The position numbers and the translations under genes are program-made. The notes below the pieces were generated by a model that searched no databases, was not told the origin of the DNA, and worked only from the letters and a program-made list of their open reading frames with translations. Positions 52,429 to 63,802 of a DNA stretch of 64,000 bases are shown here, piece by piece; position 1 is the stretch's first letter; each line of letters starts with the position of its first letter. This stretch comes from Symsagittifera roscoffensis (Eukaryota; Xenacoelomorpha; Acoela; Convolutidae), in assembly GCF_963678635.1 (NCBI RefSeq), contig NC_087063.1:848287-912286 (forward strand). The letters are read 5' to 3'.

Positions 52429-53097
52429 TTAGCTCACATACTCGTCGATACCAAACCGAACTGGTGGTTTTCTTGTTCGAATTGGCCTGCATACACTTTT
52501 CATCACAGGTTCAACCAACACCGTCTCACCCGGAGGACTACGCTCAGCTTCGTTCGGCAGATTTGCGGCCTCTTCTTCCCTTCTGGCTCCCATCTCCCTT
52601 TCGTCAAAGGTCTCCACCGCATCGCTCTGCCGTCGCAAGGCTCCGTCTAGCCCAGGAGGATTCACTAGTGGCTCCACCACTACTCGATTTCTTCGTGACA
52701 TCAATTCCACGGGTTCTTGTTTTGGGCCTGGATCATGATTGAATCCCTCTCGATTGTTTGCCCAAATTGCCTCGTCTTCGATGTGCATTTCCGGATCCTC
52801 GAAGAAGTTCGCCGACCGATATGGTGTAGGTCGCTTCCTTGCAGCAGTTTCTTCTAGTTGCCGCGTGTCCTCCACATATCGCTGCAGCGTGTTGAAGTGT
52901 AGGAATTTCACTTTACTGGGAGTCGATCGCTTTGCCACCTTGTAGGTCACTTCGGACATCCGGGCCATTACAACGTATGGTCCCTCCCATGCATCCAATG
53001 CCTTCTTCGACTTAAGTTTTTCTTTAGACCACACCCAGACTTTGTCACCAGTTGCATAGGGTTCCCTGTGAATTTTCTTCCAGTACTGATCCTTTCG
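52429..53097 (-). pseudogene. gypsy-like pol C-terminus (GPY/F module)
   Basis: In frame with the integrase after an in-frame TGA at 53098-53100. Contains the WEGPYVVMARMSEVTYKV and HFNTLQRY segments of the GPY/F module, then an acidic Pro/Arg tail ending RTRKPPVRFGIDEYV. Confidence 0.75.
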
Positions 53098-54960
53098 TCA
53101 ACGTTGATCCATCCCTAAGACTTCTCTCACACTGCCATGAGCGTCTCGGAACTGCTCGTCTAGCCATTCCGCAAAATCATTCTTTATCAAAGGTTCATCG
53201 TGGGGTTTTGCGTAGAACAGGTCAACTGGATACAGGCACTCCTGTCCATGCACCATACTAAACAGCGTAGCTCCCGTTATCCGATTGATTGTCGTATTGT
53301 ACCCAAAGTTCAAGTACGGCAAAGTCGTGTCCCACGGCCTTGGGTTCTCCACACAATACTTCAAAACCACTTCGGTTATCTTCTCATCAAGCCTCCCCGC
53401 ACTCTCATTCACCTTCGGCTTATAGGGCGGAGTCTGAATTTTGTAAATACCCAAAAGTCGGTACATCTCCTGGATCAGTTTGCCTCCAAAACTCTTCCCT
53501 TTATCCGTTCGCAAAACGTTCGGAACTCCGAATGTCAGTACCCAATTTTCCATTATCTCTCGAGCCATGTCAGCTGAATCCGTCGTCACCAGGGGAACTG
53601 CGATCGCATACATCGTGAATAGATCCGTCAATACCAGCACATGCTTTGCTCCGGTGCTTGTCGCCATTGTCACTGGTCCCAAGATATCCACTGCCACCGT
53701 AGTGAATCTGATTCCCGGATCAAATGGGGCCTGGCCCGCCGCTAGCTTCTGCTTTCCTTCTGTACTCTGGTGTGCACGGCTTAGGCACCAGTTTGCCTTT
53801 CTCTCAACGTCAGTCCTCATCGTCGGCCACCAGAACCTCTTTCGTATTCTAGTTAGAATCTTCTCAGCCGCAAGCTGTCCTCCGCCAGTCTCCATCAAAT
53901 CAAACTGGCTAAGGATTTCCTTCTGTCGAACCACTGGAACTATCGTCAGAAGGTTTGGCATCGAGCCATCTCGCTGAAACCATTTTTTGTACAGTATTCC
54001 ATCTTTAATACTCAATTCATCCCATCTTGACCAGTAGGCCCGTACTTCGGGTCCGTACTGAATTGCCTGCTCCTTTGGGATGAGGTTCGTCCCAAGCGAC
54101 GGCATGTCAATCGTCTCGTCGCTTGTTCCTGCCCAGTAGAATACGTGGGCGATCGCTTCGTCTTCTTTCTGCATCTTCGCGATTTCAGCGGGTGTTCGAT
54201 TCCATCGAATCGTTTCGCTATCTTTGTCCGTGTTCGTCGATGTCTCGTTAACCCTCGCAACCGTTTCCGTTTTCCCCGTGGGTGTGAACCTTCGCAGTGC
54301 TTTCTCTAACGAGACTACTTCGGGGTAAACTTCACTGGTGTCGTCTTCGTCGTTCGTTGCCCAGTCAGTTTGTACCTCTTGAACCACCCTAACACATTGG
54401 TTCTCGTAAATACCCGGCAAGCTTTCGGGTACCTCGTCAGTCGAGCCACAACGCCTCAAGCTCTCCTGAATCGGCCTCTCATACCACTGTGAATCCGTGA
54501 TACTGTTCAGCCCTGTCTGCCCTCCTGGATCTGGTGGCACCGTGGGCAGTTTTCTCGGAACCAGTTTGGGAGTCACATAACGCATCGGAAACTCGGACTC
54601 TTCCGTTGATCCGGTCCACAATTTGTCGCAGCCAAAATTCCAACAACATTTGTGTTCTTTCATTGATCGGAGTCTAAGGACCATCTGGTTTCTTTGCTCG
54701 GGAACCACTAGCGCTTCAATGTCGTCGTCAACCTCTCCTAACTTCAATTTTGTTGTGGTTCGTCCCTCGACATTCATTCCTCGACCGTCTGCTGTCAGTA
54801 ACTGGCCCTCGTATGGCCGTATCTCTGGCTTGTCTTCAATACTCCGAGCCACCTCACTGCTCCAGTATCCAATTGTGTCTCTACACACGTCCCGACCACA
54901 AAAGCATCCGTAACTGCCCCGTAGGGTCCGTCGTCTACCACATGACTGACACCGACACAC
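53098..54960 (-). pseudogene. gypsy-like protease remainder and integrase
   Basis: N-terminal part continues the aspartic protease (EGQLLTADGRGMNVEG). After a low-similarity linker comes the integrase. The zinc-binding region is degraded: the second His is Gln in GGGQLAAEK, the first His is not visible, and the second Cys is Arg in WCLSRAHQS. The core keeps Asp in TTVAVDILGP and TDKGKSFGG, but the Glu position reads NESAGRLDE, with Gly where Glu is expected. Predicted inactive. Confidence 0.82.
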
Positions 54961-55052
54961 TCATTCTGTGTCTTCGTCTCCAGCTGCATATTCGTCGTCG
55001 ACTTGCACTTGTCTACTGAGGCTGGGGGTAGGCGAGGAAATAGTGATATCAC
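54795..55052 (-). pseudogene. gypsy-like aspartic protease, active-site part
   Basis: The frame contains TQLDTGAVRW, the D-T-G active site, preceded by VVDDGPYGAVTDAFVVGT. The rest of the protease lies in the neighbouring frame from about 54870 downward, so a frameshift separates them. Confidence 0.75.
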
Positions 55053-55173
55053 CTGCTCGTGTCCAATTATTGTCTCACTCTGTACCTCCTCCTCTGGAAG
55101 ATGGCGGTGGCATCTCCTCTGGCTTCGTGTTGTCTTTTGGAAATGGCCGGGTCAAATCCTATTTCGAATTTTT

Positions 55174-56298
55174 CTAATGTCCCGGCCCTCGGTAGTTTAA
55201 ATGATTCGACGTGTTTCGGGGGCACTCCTTCGCAAAGTGACCTGTCTGACCGCACTCGAAACAACTTGCCTGCGTCCCAATTGTCTTTGCGCCATAACGA
55301 GCGCTCCCGTAAGACTGTCTAGTTCCACGATTTTCAACCTGATTGTGGTCGAATAACTGCCCGTGTTGCTGGGCTTTTTCTTGTGGGTAGGGAGCGGGGA
55401 TAACAGAGTTAACGAACCTACCCATCATGGCCGTCATACTATGTATCTGTTTCACTAGATCATTCTGCAAACTAACAAGCTCATTGTGCCGCGAATTCTG
55501 CAACAGTATCTGAGTCGCCAGTTCGTACAGTCTCTGATCAGTACTCCTCTGTGTTCTTCTAAGCTCTGCTCCAGCTCGTCTAGCGTTACCCATTTCTCGA
55601 TCATCGTTGGTTAATCCAGACATGAATTCGGATGCGCCATGCATCTCTCGAATATAGTTTGGCCGTCTCCCGCTTCTCGCTCTGGCAGTCTTTTTCGCCA
55701 GTTCAAGAGACTGAGCTCGCGTTATCGCCTGACTGAAACTTTCAAACTCCTCTCGTAGAAGTAACTCCTGCACTTCTTCATCGTAGATGCCGTCTATGAA
55801 CTGCTCACAGTTCAAGTCGTCTCACGCTTGCTCATCCATGTTTCTGTTTGCCACGTCATCTAGCGACCTGACTCGCCTCGAGAACTCTCGCAAGCCTTCC
55901 TTCTCTCCTTGCATCAGGCTCTTGAACTCAGCTCTGGCTGCTGCGTGACTCTGGAATGGCATCAGTCGTTGATCGAGCTCGGCGAGCATCCTAGCCAACG
56001 TTGGCTCTTCATAGCCCTCGATCTCTTCTCGAAAGTGGGCAGGCATACTTGTAAATTCGTCCAAAGCCCAGCTCGTCAAACAGGTTGGCAGGACCATCCT
56101 GGCCTGCTCGTCCTCCCACTGGTTGGCATCGGCGACCCAAGCGAAGTGCTTTCTCCAGTCTGCCCAGTTCTGATAGGTACTGGAAGGAAAACGATCCGGC
56201 CGTATTGTCCCGAATCCAAATACGCCTTGTTGCCTCTCCAGAGCGTTCGCTGCTGCAACTACCGCTTCAGCAATCAGCCGCCTGTCCTGCTCTTCCAT
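55174..56298 (-). pseudogene. gypsy-like gag with one nonsense codon
   Basis: ATG at 56298. A capsid-type region (TYQNWADWRKHFAWVADAN ... EFSRRVRSL) reaches an in-frame TGA at about 55822. The same frame continues with CEQFIDGIYD, a retrotransposon gag motif, and ends in a zinc knuckle CFECGQTGHFAKEC. TGA probably replaced CGA (inference from context). Confidence 0.85.
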
Positions 56299-56335
56299 GT
56301 CGTATCACACCCGAGTCGTCAATTGGCAACACACA

Positions 56336-56353
56336 CTTTGCAACTGCAATCCA
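56336..56353 (-). promoter_or_regulatory. primer-binding-site candidate
   Basis: Minus strand reads TGGATTGCAGTTGCAAAG just inside the right direct repeat. It starts with TGG as most tRNA-primed sites do. The matching tRNA was not identified. Confidence 0.35.
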
Positions 56354-56388
56354 GAAAATAGAATTGAGCTTCGAATTAGTAAAAATGC

Positions 56389-56469
56389 GGCTAGGTCTAG
56401 AATTCGATCTCCGACCTACTGCATCAAAAGATTGTGAGCCTCAAGCACTTACCACTCGGCCACACAGGC
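56389..56469 (-). repeat. tRNA-derived sequence, right copy
   Basis: Same as 49610-49690 with one difference (ACACAGGC instead of ACGCAGGC on the plus strand). Lies about 30 bp from the junction with the retroelement interior. Confidence 0.5.
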
Positions 56470-57596
56470 TTAACCACTGACAAACACTATTCACGAACAA
56501 AGCAGCTACATATGCTTATAAATAATTTGGAATACAACAAATTGAAGGCATCCACACTAAATTTGCATGTAACAAATCGAGTTTTTGCTGAATTATGTTG
56601 TTTGAAACAAATAATTTTTTTTAAGTTCATTTGATGAATTATACATACATCAACTGTGTCAACTTATTTCTATTCGAATGTCAAAGTAAATGTTATCAAA
56701 AAGCTGTAACGGTGCCCCAAAAGTGGCCCCAATATTTGCGACTTAGATTAGAAAAAAACTTAGCTTAATATAAACTGACGCTTGTGTAATCAAAGGGCTA
56801 ATCTTTTTGATAAGGAAGGTGCCGAATAACTGAGTGGTGAGATGTGCCCCTTCCTTTAAATCCGCCCCTGAATCAATGATTGAATTGTTAACTAAATTGC
56901 GTTTTACACTAGGGTAACTTAAGCTCCTTAAAAAAATTTCCTTGAATCGACCATTGCATCGAACTTCTGCGTTTTTGTCACTTCTGTGATTTGGGGTATA
57001 TTATCATTTGAAACGTAATCAGAAATATGAACCAGAAAAAACACGACCTTCAAGATGACCTTTTTTCGGTAACACTTCAGCGGGCATTAAAACACAAGGT
57101 AGTTCTAAGCTCGTTGACATCCTAAGAGAATAAAAAACATATACAGCAACATATTAACTCAATTCAAAGTAAAATCAATTGACGAAATCAAAAACAACAT
57201 AATCACTAATTATAGGATCAAAGAAGTTTCAATAGTTCAGTTAACTTAAAATTTAGAGCGGACAAAACATACATACGTTCCAGAGCTGAAGAAATGCTTT
57301 ACAAATTAATCTTGAAATCTAGGGTTGTACTGAGAATTGAAATCAGATACAAGGTGCTTAACTCGTATAGGCTAAACTGTTGCAGAGGGCCGAAAAGAGC
57401 AAACAAATGATTTGAAATGATCTCCACTCGCAAAAACACTTTTCGCAATAGAGTCACAATATGTAGTGGTTAGTTTTTCTAAAAATGGACTCTAAAAAGA
57501 TAAACATCGACCAATTTCTCATTTAGAAATGTTGATTTTGTCAGATTTATCAAATTTGTTTTGTCAGCTCTGTTATTTCGCGTAAGTTGAGTTATC

Positions 57597-57725
57597 TCAA
57601 ACAGGCTTGATGGCTTCGATCAATTCAGAAACTGTCTTGCGCTGCAGACCACAAAGGTCCACTCTGAGTGTCTGGTTTATGGGATCCAGACTCGCTTTCC
57701 CACTCTGCACCAGAATGTCCAACAC
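57597..57725 (-). CDS. ENL/AF9-like terminal exon (second half of AHD)
   Basis: 42 codons and a stop. Acceptor TTCTTTTCAG. Encodes VLDILVQSGKASLDPI then VDLCGLQRKTVSELIEAI, the strand-helix part of the AHD. It lies inside the right copy of the LTR-like direct repeat, and an almost identical copy is at 50818-50946. Confidence 0.88.
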   Translation of the reverse strand: MLDILVQSGKASLDPINQTLRVDLCGLQRKTVSELIEAIKPV

Positions 57726-60700
57726 CTGAAAAGAAGAGAGACAGAAAATTCAAGCCGCTTTCGCACACTCACTGCTCTGGCGGTAAAAAAAAAAGCCTAG
57801 CAAAAAGTTCAGTCCTATTTTACTCGACACCAAGAGAAAAATTTGAAATTTCTTTTCGCAATCAGAACCATGACTGGAAGAGATTCAAAATAACACCACA
57901 CTCAACACGGCCTGTGAGCGCCTTTTTCACGTAATTGATATCTTTCTATATAATATAATTTCGGACCCTTTTTTGAAATTTTACTTGTTGTGATTTTCTC
58001 GAAATTTGTTCGAAATGTTTTAGTGGTTTTCTTTTAATTTTCAGTCTGCTAGCTTGCAATGTTAGTTTCATGCGGTCTCGCAACAAGCAAAAACGGTAAG
58101 AAAAAAATCATGGTTCTTTCACACCGGTTGCTGCGCAATAAAACAGGAACGTTCCCAGCACACTGATTTCAGAAAAAATATAAGGTGTAGAAGTAGGGGA
58201 TTTCTTCTCTAGGTTCAGTCTCTCTTTTAACGACACCGCAAAGTCGTCCCTTGGGCAGTGAAATCAGCAGGGCGACCGAGATTCACTACTTTCTACAATC
58301 CCGAAAGGGTTTTTTGGTGGCAACACTTCTGTATTGTATTATGTTGCTTGCCCCTCTGTGTATTGCTCTTCGGCTGTCTTGTCTCGTCTACTCGATACAA
58401 TCACAAGGGTTTCCAATGATAAATTAATTTAGATTATTATATGTCCAATTACAGAAGGCTCTGAGTGGCTAGGATATAATCTAAATTCAAGTCAAAGGGA
58501 AGGGTCTGCGATTTATCGGCCAAATTGCCTAATTGCAATTAATTTCCAACTTACTCCGCCAACACTAACTATTCTCTCTCTCTCTAGAGAATCTCTGATG
58601 AGAACTAATTATTTACTGGTCTCTTACTCCGAGAACCAACTTTTCGATTCGCTCGCAATTATTCTTCTGACTCTTACAGGCTCTCCGGTACCCTCCAATT
58701 CCTTATCTTTCTTTACCCTTTGTTTGCTCTACTGCTTAACTTAATGACGAATCAATTTTACGCTCAGTTTACTATAGCATGTAATACAGTAGAATCACCA
58801 ATTCTACATATAGCCAACAGACAGTTGGAGAAGAGTGAATGAATGCAAGTTAAGTTTGACTTCCTACGAGCTTTTTTTGAGATGGTTAAGCAAAATCAGC
58901 TGGGAAAATTACACCCTACACCATAGTACGTTCCTCCACTTCGTGTTCTGTTCGGAACAATTCGACATCGAGTGAAGGCGAGAATCTAAGCTTCTATCAT
59001 ACAATTTACCAGAAATAGTTCTGAACTACTTGCCTATGCCTAAATCCCACAAAAAATTGCAATAAAATCGGTCAGTAACAAAAAAAACCTTCGCATTATA
59101 GCACTTGGCTTTTACAAAAAGTAGAACCTTGCGTAGCTTTTCACAGTCCTCGGATTCATTCATGAGTTTGTGCAGCTGTTCTAGTTTGAGCAGGTAGTCC
59201 ACGTTGTAGCTGTCTTGAGCACTCAAGTGGCTCTCACTCTCCTCGCCTGAAATTGACTAACGAATCAACCTTAAATAACATCAAGTAAATTGATTTTCCT
59301 GCCATGTAAAAACAGCGTTGATACTTTCGAATAAAAAGTTTTTATTTCACCGAGAGAACGTTTTTGAGTCAAAAAGCTCCAAAGAGAAAGCTATTTTTCG
59401 GGCACATATTGGACTTTGTATTGGGGGCGTTCTTTGGTTTTTGATAGCAAAGTCCTTTCAGCAGTAATTTGGTCGAGGTTCAACGTTTCCAAAACAATAG
59501 GAAAACTTGGGATCTTCCCCCTTTATTACAATGGGGGGGGGGGGGTAACTGATTATATGCGTAACTGATCAATTCTCTCTTTTTATAAGTGTGGTGGGGG
59601 GGGGGGGGAGATTTGTTACAAGGTACCATAAGGGGGAGATAGTTAACAAGATCCGAAAACTTGATCGAAATTTGTTGAGAAAAACAACACCAATATTCGC
59701 AACTCTTTTTCTTATTTTATTATACAATTTTTGGTTTTTAGGCGAAATTGGTGAATATTCACTTACCATATTGATTCAATACAAGCTAAGTTGCTATTTT
59801 TGTGTTCGTTAAAATGTCATTGATAGTTTTTTCCAAAAAGTCCTCTCCTTTACACACGAACAAAACTTTTTTTCATTATCATTAATGTAACATTAACTGT
59901 CGTCCAAACCTTCTGTGCCACTTGTACAGCAACTGCCTATTCTTATTATTTATTGGCGCAAAAAATACTTACAGCAAAAAAAACACCCTCACGTTAACAA
60001 TAGCCACTAAAAAGCGAAACCTTTTTTGACTGGACTAATACACAAAGATTACTTCGGCACGCCTATAAAGTTGCTATTTTCGTATGCTCGCTGAAAAAAG
60101 GTTGGATTTCAGCATTCAATTAAGAACCAGTGAATGAAAATGAATATTAGCAATAGAGAAAATTCTCTCGGTATTTTTTAAATTGCCAAAAAGAAGGACA
60201 TCCCAAATTTGAAGTCCTGTTTAAGGTTTCAAAAAAACTTTTAACCATGAAAAATTATTTTGCATGAGTTTCCTACACCGAAACTTGAATACTAGGAGAA
60301 ATAAACTCACCTAAGGATAAACTATTGTCTTCTTTATCAAAGTCAACTTCTTGGTCATCAGCAGAATCTTCGCCATTCAAACCATCCTCCGAGTCCGAGT
60401 TTGCACTATCTGATGACCCGGGAGCACTTTCATTCTTTTTCACATTTTCCATTCGCTTTCCCGAAATTTGTGCACTCTTCGAGCATCCGGAAGAACTAGC
60501 ATGTTTGGTCTGGACTTCGACCTCGACTTCTGAATTGTTGTCGGCAATATCAGAGTCACTCGCACTAGATTCGTTTTCCGACAGCCTCGGAATCGGATTG
60601 TCGGTCGGCATTTTCTTGCCTCCCGACTGTCCGCTGGAATTGCGCTTCTTTTTGTCTGCTTCAACATCAAGATTCCCTTCTTCTTTTACAGCAGTCACAG

Positions 60701-63700
60701 TCTCTTCATGTAGGCTTTTCCCTTTGATAGTCTTTCCTTTACTTTTCTGCGATGACGCAACTGACTTTCCCTTTTCAGTCTTGTCTGCAGATATTTTTTT
60801 CTCCGATCCTTTAAGTTTGCCGCTTTTAGGCATGGGAGTTGGCTCCATACTAGACGGAGTGTGTTTAGCTGTTGGTTTGTGGATTTTCATCACAGATGGC
60901 TGTTCTTCGGATTCCGATTTCAATTCTACTTTGGCTGCATCAGTTCGAGTTTCTTCAGCAACATCATCTTCATCTTCATTTGAATCCCCTCCTGAGCTGC
61001 TGGTTTCATCTTGAAACAATTAAAACAAAGAATTGTATCGAAACAATTAAAAGAAAGAATTGCATTGAAAATATATGACGACACTCATTGAAAAAATACT
61101 TCAAACGCTAAAAGTTTTGCAATAAAAACAAAAGCTTCAAAAGTTCCCCCTTTTTAAGCCGAAAATAATAATAATAATACTGCAACAGCTTACCTTCAAA
61201 TCCAAAAAACAAATCGGCGATAAAATTTGGAGAAAAAATTTTATTTGGCAGAGATGTTTTTAGATTCAATTCGTTCATCTGAGAATGGAAAAGCCGAAGT
61301 AAAATATTTTCCGAGACATTCGTACAATTTCCATTTTTTCAATGCAATGCAAATTAAAAATGTGAACAAATGAAAATTCAACGGTTTTAAATAAATATTG
61401 AATGGTTTTCTAATTGCAGTGAAAAGATAATGACAAGGTTTGCACGCATTGGCCGAGTAATTAACTTTCTCATGGGCCAGGGAGACAAGTTATGACTCGC
61501 AACAAATTTCATCCGAACGATGGATATGTTTCGTCGGTCAAGCCAACGAAAGATATTGAACATCCGAGTTTCGAGCGGATTAACGTGGATAAAATGACAC
61601 TTCTTCACGAAATAGTTTTATTCATCGGTGATTAAAAAAGCTTTTTCGGACGCTGTGTCCTGAAACAGGCGAATGTATTTACAGGTACGACAACAATGCC
61701 AACATCTTTAAGTATGTGAGACAAGATTGTTGTTTACCTTCAGAGGAACTATTTGAGGTGCTGCTTGAACTGCCACTGCTTTCACTCAGCGTCATTTTTC
61801 GCCATCTTTTCTTCTCGGAACTCACTTCTTTGTTCTCTTTTTTGCTCGCTTCCACCTTCTCTTTCTTCATATCCACCGTCGCTTCTACTCCCCCTAATTG
61901 GCTCTTTTTCTTTTTGCCCTTCTCCGATGTCGTCGTTGTTTTTCGTTTCTTCTTCGGCTCGAAGGCGCCCTCGATGTCACTCGAACTGCTCTCCTCGCCC
62001 TCTAACTCCTTCATGAAGTCCGACTTGAAGCCCCCTGATGAACTGCTAGTAGTTTTTGCTGCATTTGAACTTGGCTTCAATACATGACCCACCGATTCCG
62101 AGTCATCGTCAGCGGCTTTTTTCGCCACCAAATTGTCATGATTTGATGAGCTTTTCGACCTGTGAGAAGATGGCTCCATCTCCACAACACTTGCATCGTC
62201 AGCTGGTTCCGCTTTCATAGATCCACCGGAGTTGCATTCCCGATTTGATTCTACAGATGAAAAGAATGTTGGCCGATGTACTTTTGAAAAACTTCCTTCC
62301 ATGCCAAGTCAGGCCAGTTAATCTATAGTTGCAAGAAATTATTAGCGATGCTATAAATTACAGGGTCAAATCACCTTCGGTATTACTGATGGTAAAAATT
62401 AGACTATTGGTCTTAAACTTGGATAAAGATATTATCCAAACAATTTCTTCTTTAAATTAAAAAAAAATTTTAGTTCGATTTTTTTCTTCGTTGCTACTGT
62501 TCGCAAAAACTTTAACGTACGGTGGTTTCATATCCGAGATATTTAAAAATAAATTTTGGCAAAAAAACTGATTTTGAAGTTTTAGTTCAATGTAATGGTT
62601 CTTAATCTAGATACTATTTTGAATCTGTTAACTCAACACTTGATTCGATTCGAAGACTATTCGATTCATTCGCTCCCAGAGTGATTACTCCCGCAAGGCC
62701 AATTTATCTACATTTTAAAAACTATTTTCTGTACCTCCCACTTGTAGTTGCATTTAGTTGTTAATGATTCTTTTCGTTCGAAGGAAGAGTAAAAATGAAT
62801 TATCTCTCTGAAAGATCCTCAACAGTCTTTTCAATGATGTTTTTCATTTGAGTTTTTTCCGCAACTTCACAAAAAAGGTTTAAAAAGTGCAGACTGATTC
62901 AACACTGAGCAAAAAATGGCTGTTTTTTTTCTGAATGTACAAAAACCAGTAGTATTAATAGTTTAGTTCAAACAGAAGCACATTCCGGAATTTTTCTTCA
63001 TTGCTTCAACCTCTCTTATCCAATCAGAACAGCCGAGACAACCATTTATGGCATTTTTCAGAGCTCAAGCAGATGGTCTTTATCACAATGAAACTTGAAA
63101 AAAATTAGCAACAGTTTTTGCTGCGAAAACAAATAATTCATCTGATTAACGTGGTTTAATTGTTTCCCATGTGAACTTCCCATATTGAAATTTGATAGCA
63201 GAACACATGTTTGCAAGTTATATATGTCATCAAGCGACAATTTCTAAGTGACCCTCAAAATTAAAACAAAATAATCTATATATCTGATCTTAAAACATAA
63301 CAGTAGCAAAAAATAAATTGCATGCTGAAACAAACCAATGATAGACTAAATAGTATAACTAAAAAAAACAAATCTCAAAAATTTTTGCCCAAAAATTTCG
63401 AATGATCACGAGCCAAGGACTTTCTTCTTTGTGAAAACAACGAAGTGAAGCAGAATTGAGTGATTTGGTAGCAGAAGTCTGTTATGAAGCAACTTGCTCC
63501 GGGTAACCTGACACTCAACATCAACTGTAGGCGATTGAACAAAAAACACTTGAGCTGTTGCTATGTATCCCCCCGTGCGAAAATACTTCAATGATCAATT
63601 AGCCGATCAATAAATTGAACAACTGTAAGCTTACTTTTATCCTTTTTCTTTTTGACCTTTTCCCTCTCGAGAGTAGCTCCCTGGTGGGTGTCTGTGGGAC

Positions 63701-63802
63701 CTAGGGATGATATGGTTGCTTTACTGCTGGTGGCATGTGTACCCAAAGTGAACCCTGAATCAGACTTCTCCTTCTTGTTAGAAGACACTGTCATGTTACT
63801 GC
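57597..63802 (-). CDS. ENL/AF9 (MLLT1/MLLT3) homologue, 3' part of gene
   Basis: Nuclear YEATS-family protein that in other animals links acetylated histones to the super elongation complex and DOT1L through its C-terminal AHD. Exons 63802-63635, 62250-61738, 61009-60311, 59246-59128 and 57725-57597 join with matching phases. The first three encode a Ser/Lys/Glu-rich disordered linker with KKKRK-type basic blocks. The last two form the AHD (YLLKLEQLHKLM ... VDLCGLQRKTVSELIEAI), which corresponds to the AF9 pattern around DLC-x-L. The YEATS domain should lie beyond the right window edge. The identity rests on the AHD and on composition. Confidence 0.82.
59128..59246 (-). CDS. ENL/AF9-like penultimate exon (first half of AHD)
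   Basis: 119 nt, phase 1 in and phase 0 out. Encodes SYNVDYLLKLEQLHKLMN and ends CEKLRK, the first helix of the AHD. Acceptor TTTCAG, donor GTTCTA. Confidence 0.87.
59880..59960. repeat. short dispersed-repeat fragment
   Basis: AACCTTCTGTGCCACTTGTA followed by CAGCAACTGCCTATTCTTAT resembles the CACAGTAACCGGCTATCCTT block of the 40-47-kb repeats. Within the ENL/AF9 intron, which is otherwise featureless apart from two G-runs near 59532 and 59596. Confidence 0.45.
60311..61009 (-). CDS. ENL/AF9-like exon, acidic Ser-rich linker
   Basis: 699 nt. Acceptor TGTTTCAAG, donor GTGAGT. Rich in Ser, Asp, Glu and Lys with many casein-kinase-type SxxE sites. Ends acidic (EDSADDQEVDFDKEDN) just before the AHD, as in vertebrate family members. 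Confidence 0.85.
61187..61280 (-). other. possible alternative exon of the ENL/AF9 gene
   Basis: Between the two linker exons. Open from an ATG just after CCATTCTCAG, reading MNELNLKTSLPNKIFSPNFI and on to a GTAAGC donor. It ends in the phase needed by the exon at 61009, but its start cannot join the upstream exon in frame. Could be an alternative first exon or chance. Confidence 0.3.
61738..62250 (-). CDS. ENL/AF9-like exon, Ser/Lys-rich linker
   Basis: 513 nt. Acceptor TTCATCTGTAG, donor GTAAAC. Polyserine runs, FEPKKKRKTTTT (a likely nuclear localisation signal) and ESSGSSSSTSNSSSE. Joins both neighbours in phase 1. Confidence 0.82.
62251..63634. other. ENL/AF9 intron, no feature recognised
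   Basis: 1.4 kb between coding exons. AT-rich; no element recognised. Confidence 0.45.
63635..63802 (-). CDS. ENL/AF9-like exon, linker
   Basis: 168 nt. Acceptor TTGTATTTAG, donor GTAAGC. Thr/Ser-rich, ending in EKVKKKKDK. Phase 1 on both sides. Confidence 0.8.

Larger units (their letters stand above)
52029..56355 (-). mobile_element. Ty3/gypsy-like retroelement interior lacking reverse transcriptase
   Basis: 4.3 kb with gag, protease, integrase and a GPY/F-type tail in order on the minus strand. Reverse transcriptase and RNase H are absent: no DD-type polymerase motif occurs between protease and integrase, where only about 230 codons of linker remain. Stops and frameshifts show decay. Confidence 0.88.
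56356..58808. repeat. 2.45-kb direct repeat, right copy (LTR-like, contains host exon)
   Basis: Partner of 49577-52028. In the minus orientation it precedes gag like a 5' LTR, and a TGG word suited to a primer-binding site begins at 56353. It lies in the last intron of the ENL/AF9 gene and includes its last exon (57597-57725). Candidate true LTR 58186-58808 (623 bp). Confidence 0.9.
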
